The notes under the pieces: model-generated
Told to the model about the DNA's origin: nothing
The model's input: only the letters and a program-made list of their open reading frames with translations
Database searches by the model: none
From: Candidatus Pullichristensenella stercoripullorum
Lineage (GTDB): Bacteria > Bacillota > Clostridia > Christensenellales > Aristaeellaceae
NCBI GenBank assembly: GCA_018712885.1
Contig: DVGE01000025.1
Coordinates: 1-5,618 of the forward strand
Direction: 5' to 3'
DNA length: 5,618 nucleotides
Shown here: positions 5,025 to 5,618 of the stretch, one piece after another
How positions within the stretch are numbered: position 1 is the stretch's first letter
Layout: every line of letters begins with the position of its first letter
Translations under genes and position numbers: made by a program

Positions 5025-5618
5025 CCTTTCCAAGTCGCAAAAGATCGCCTTTATCGCCCTGCTGGTGGCGGCGATCGTGCTTATCGCCGGCGGCGCGTTC
5101 GGCGTCGTCAACCGCACCAGCGCCTCGGGCGAGCAGATGCTCAGCGATATGCGCCTCACCGCGCTTCTGACCACGGCCGGCGAAGGCTCCAAGGAAGCCC
5201 TCATCGAGGCCGAGATCGAGGCCGCCCGCGAAGCGGCCAAGGCCGCCGGCGGCGGACTTTCCGAGATCCGCGAAGCCGTGGCCGCGGCCGAGGCCGAAGC
5301 CACCGAGCGCGTGGCCAACATGACCATCGAAGTGGACCTCGATACCGTGGACACCTCCGCCCTCATCCCCGCTGTGGCCGATATGCTTGCGGCGCAGCGC
5401 GCCTTGGGCGAACAGACCGACAAGGACGAGGCTGCCTACGCCGAGAAGATGCTCGCGCAGGCCCCCGTCGAGGACGCCGCCGAAGAAGAGATCCTCGAAG
5501 CCGCCCCCGCCGACGCGGAGGCCGCCATGGACATGGAGATGTCCGAGGACGAGATGATGCTCGAGGATGAGGAGCCCGAAGTGGACATGTCCGGCTTCGT
5601 GGCCACCGAGGAGATGAA
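5017..5618 (+). CDS. Membrane-anchored acidic protein, probable transporter membrane component, cut by the right edge
   Basis: The ATG at 5017 overlaps the ATPase stop by 8 bases, with GAAGG 5 bases and GGAGG 11 bases upstream. 200 codons are visible with no stop. The N-terminus MNSLSKSQK is followed by one hydrophobic helix (about residues 10-31). Lysines on the N-side suggest N-in topology, placing the remainder outside. Residues 56-100 are Ala/Glu-rich and look helical or coiled-coil-like. Residues 150-200 are extremely acidic: 21 Asp/Glu from 152 to 200, 7 Met, and no Lys/Arg after K144. Gene order (binding protein, ATPase, this) predicts a permease of the RbsC-like class, but no multi-pass core is visible. 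This could be a permease with a long extracytoplasmic insertion after its first helix, or a separate accessory protein. Translation of the ATPase and this gene is likely coupled. I do not recognise the acidic domain. Confidence 0.8.
   Translation, partial: MNSLSKSQKIAFIALLVAAIVLIAGGAFGVVNRTSASGEQMLSDMRLTALLTTAGEGSKEALIEAEIEAAREAAKAAGGGLSEIREAVAAAEAEATERVANMTIEVDLDTVDTSALIPAVADMLAAQRALGEQTDKDEAAYAEKMLAQAPVEDAAEEEILEAAPADAEAAMDMEMSEDEMMLEDEEPEVDMSGFVATEEM

Noticed and set aside
3393..5423. 676-codon minus-strand open frame opposite the ATPase
   Set aside because: It is antisense shadow coding with His/Asp/Val-rich low-complexity sequence. The plus strand has all ABC motifs.
1..5618. CRISPR arrays, tRNA or rRNA genes, integrase or transposase genes
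   Set aside because: No regularly spaced repeats, no tRNA-like cloverleaf and no rRNA-like sequence were seen, and no recombinase motifs were found in any convincing frame.

Overview
The window looks like chromosomal DNA from a high-GC anaerobic Firmicute of the gut-Clostridia type. This is inferred from protein style, TTG start codons with strong Shine-Dalgarno sites, sigma-A-like promoters, and a DUF3798-type binding protein next to a sugar-type ABC ATPase. No ribosomal or tRNA marker is present to fix the taxon.

Left part (1 to about 548): a lower-GC stretch (30-53% in the 60-base blocks I counted, against 70% in a block of the transporter region). It has its own minus-strand unit: a perfect TTGACA-N17-TATAAT promoter, a tiny 31-codon ORF with a good ribosome site, and the start of an unrecognised gene that runs off the left edge. 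It abuts a headless C-terminal remnant (549-734) of an FAD-dependent dehydrogenase, so a rearrangement, an insertion or an assembly join lies between about 470 and 549. Two small inverted repeats sit near that junction.

Middle (735-2170): a convergent intergenic region with two hairpins, one of them a good plus-strand terminator. Then comes a minus-strand M19 membrane-dipeptidase-family gene (854-1747) with its own promoter. A roughly 420-base divergent regulatory region follows, holding the dipeptidase promoter, several palindromes, an extended -10 promoter facing right, and a leader with competing hairpins.

Right part (2171-5618): an operon for an import-type ABC transporter. It encodes a secreted DUF3798-family binding protein, an intercistronic GC-rich stem-loop, a double-domain ABC ATPase, and an overlapping third gene cut by the window edge. 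The visible part of the third gene is one membrane helix plus a strikingly acidic, methionine-rich domain. Context suggests it is the permease or another membrane component, but no multi-pass permease core is visible. The binding protein would capture an unknown ligand outside the membrane, and the ATPase would power uptake. The best candidate for something under-described is this DUF3798 transporter, with its asymmetric ATPase and acidic third component.
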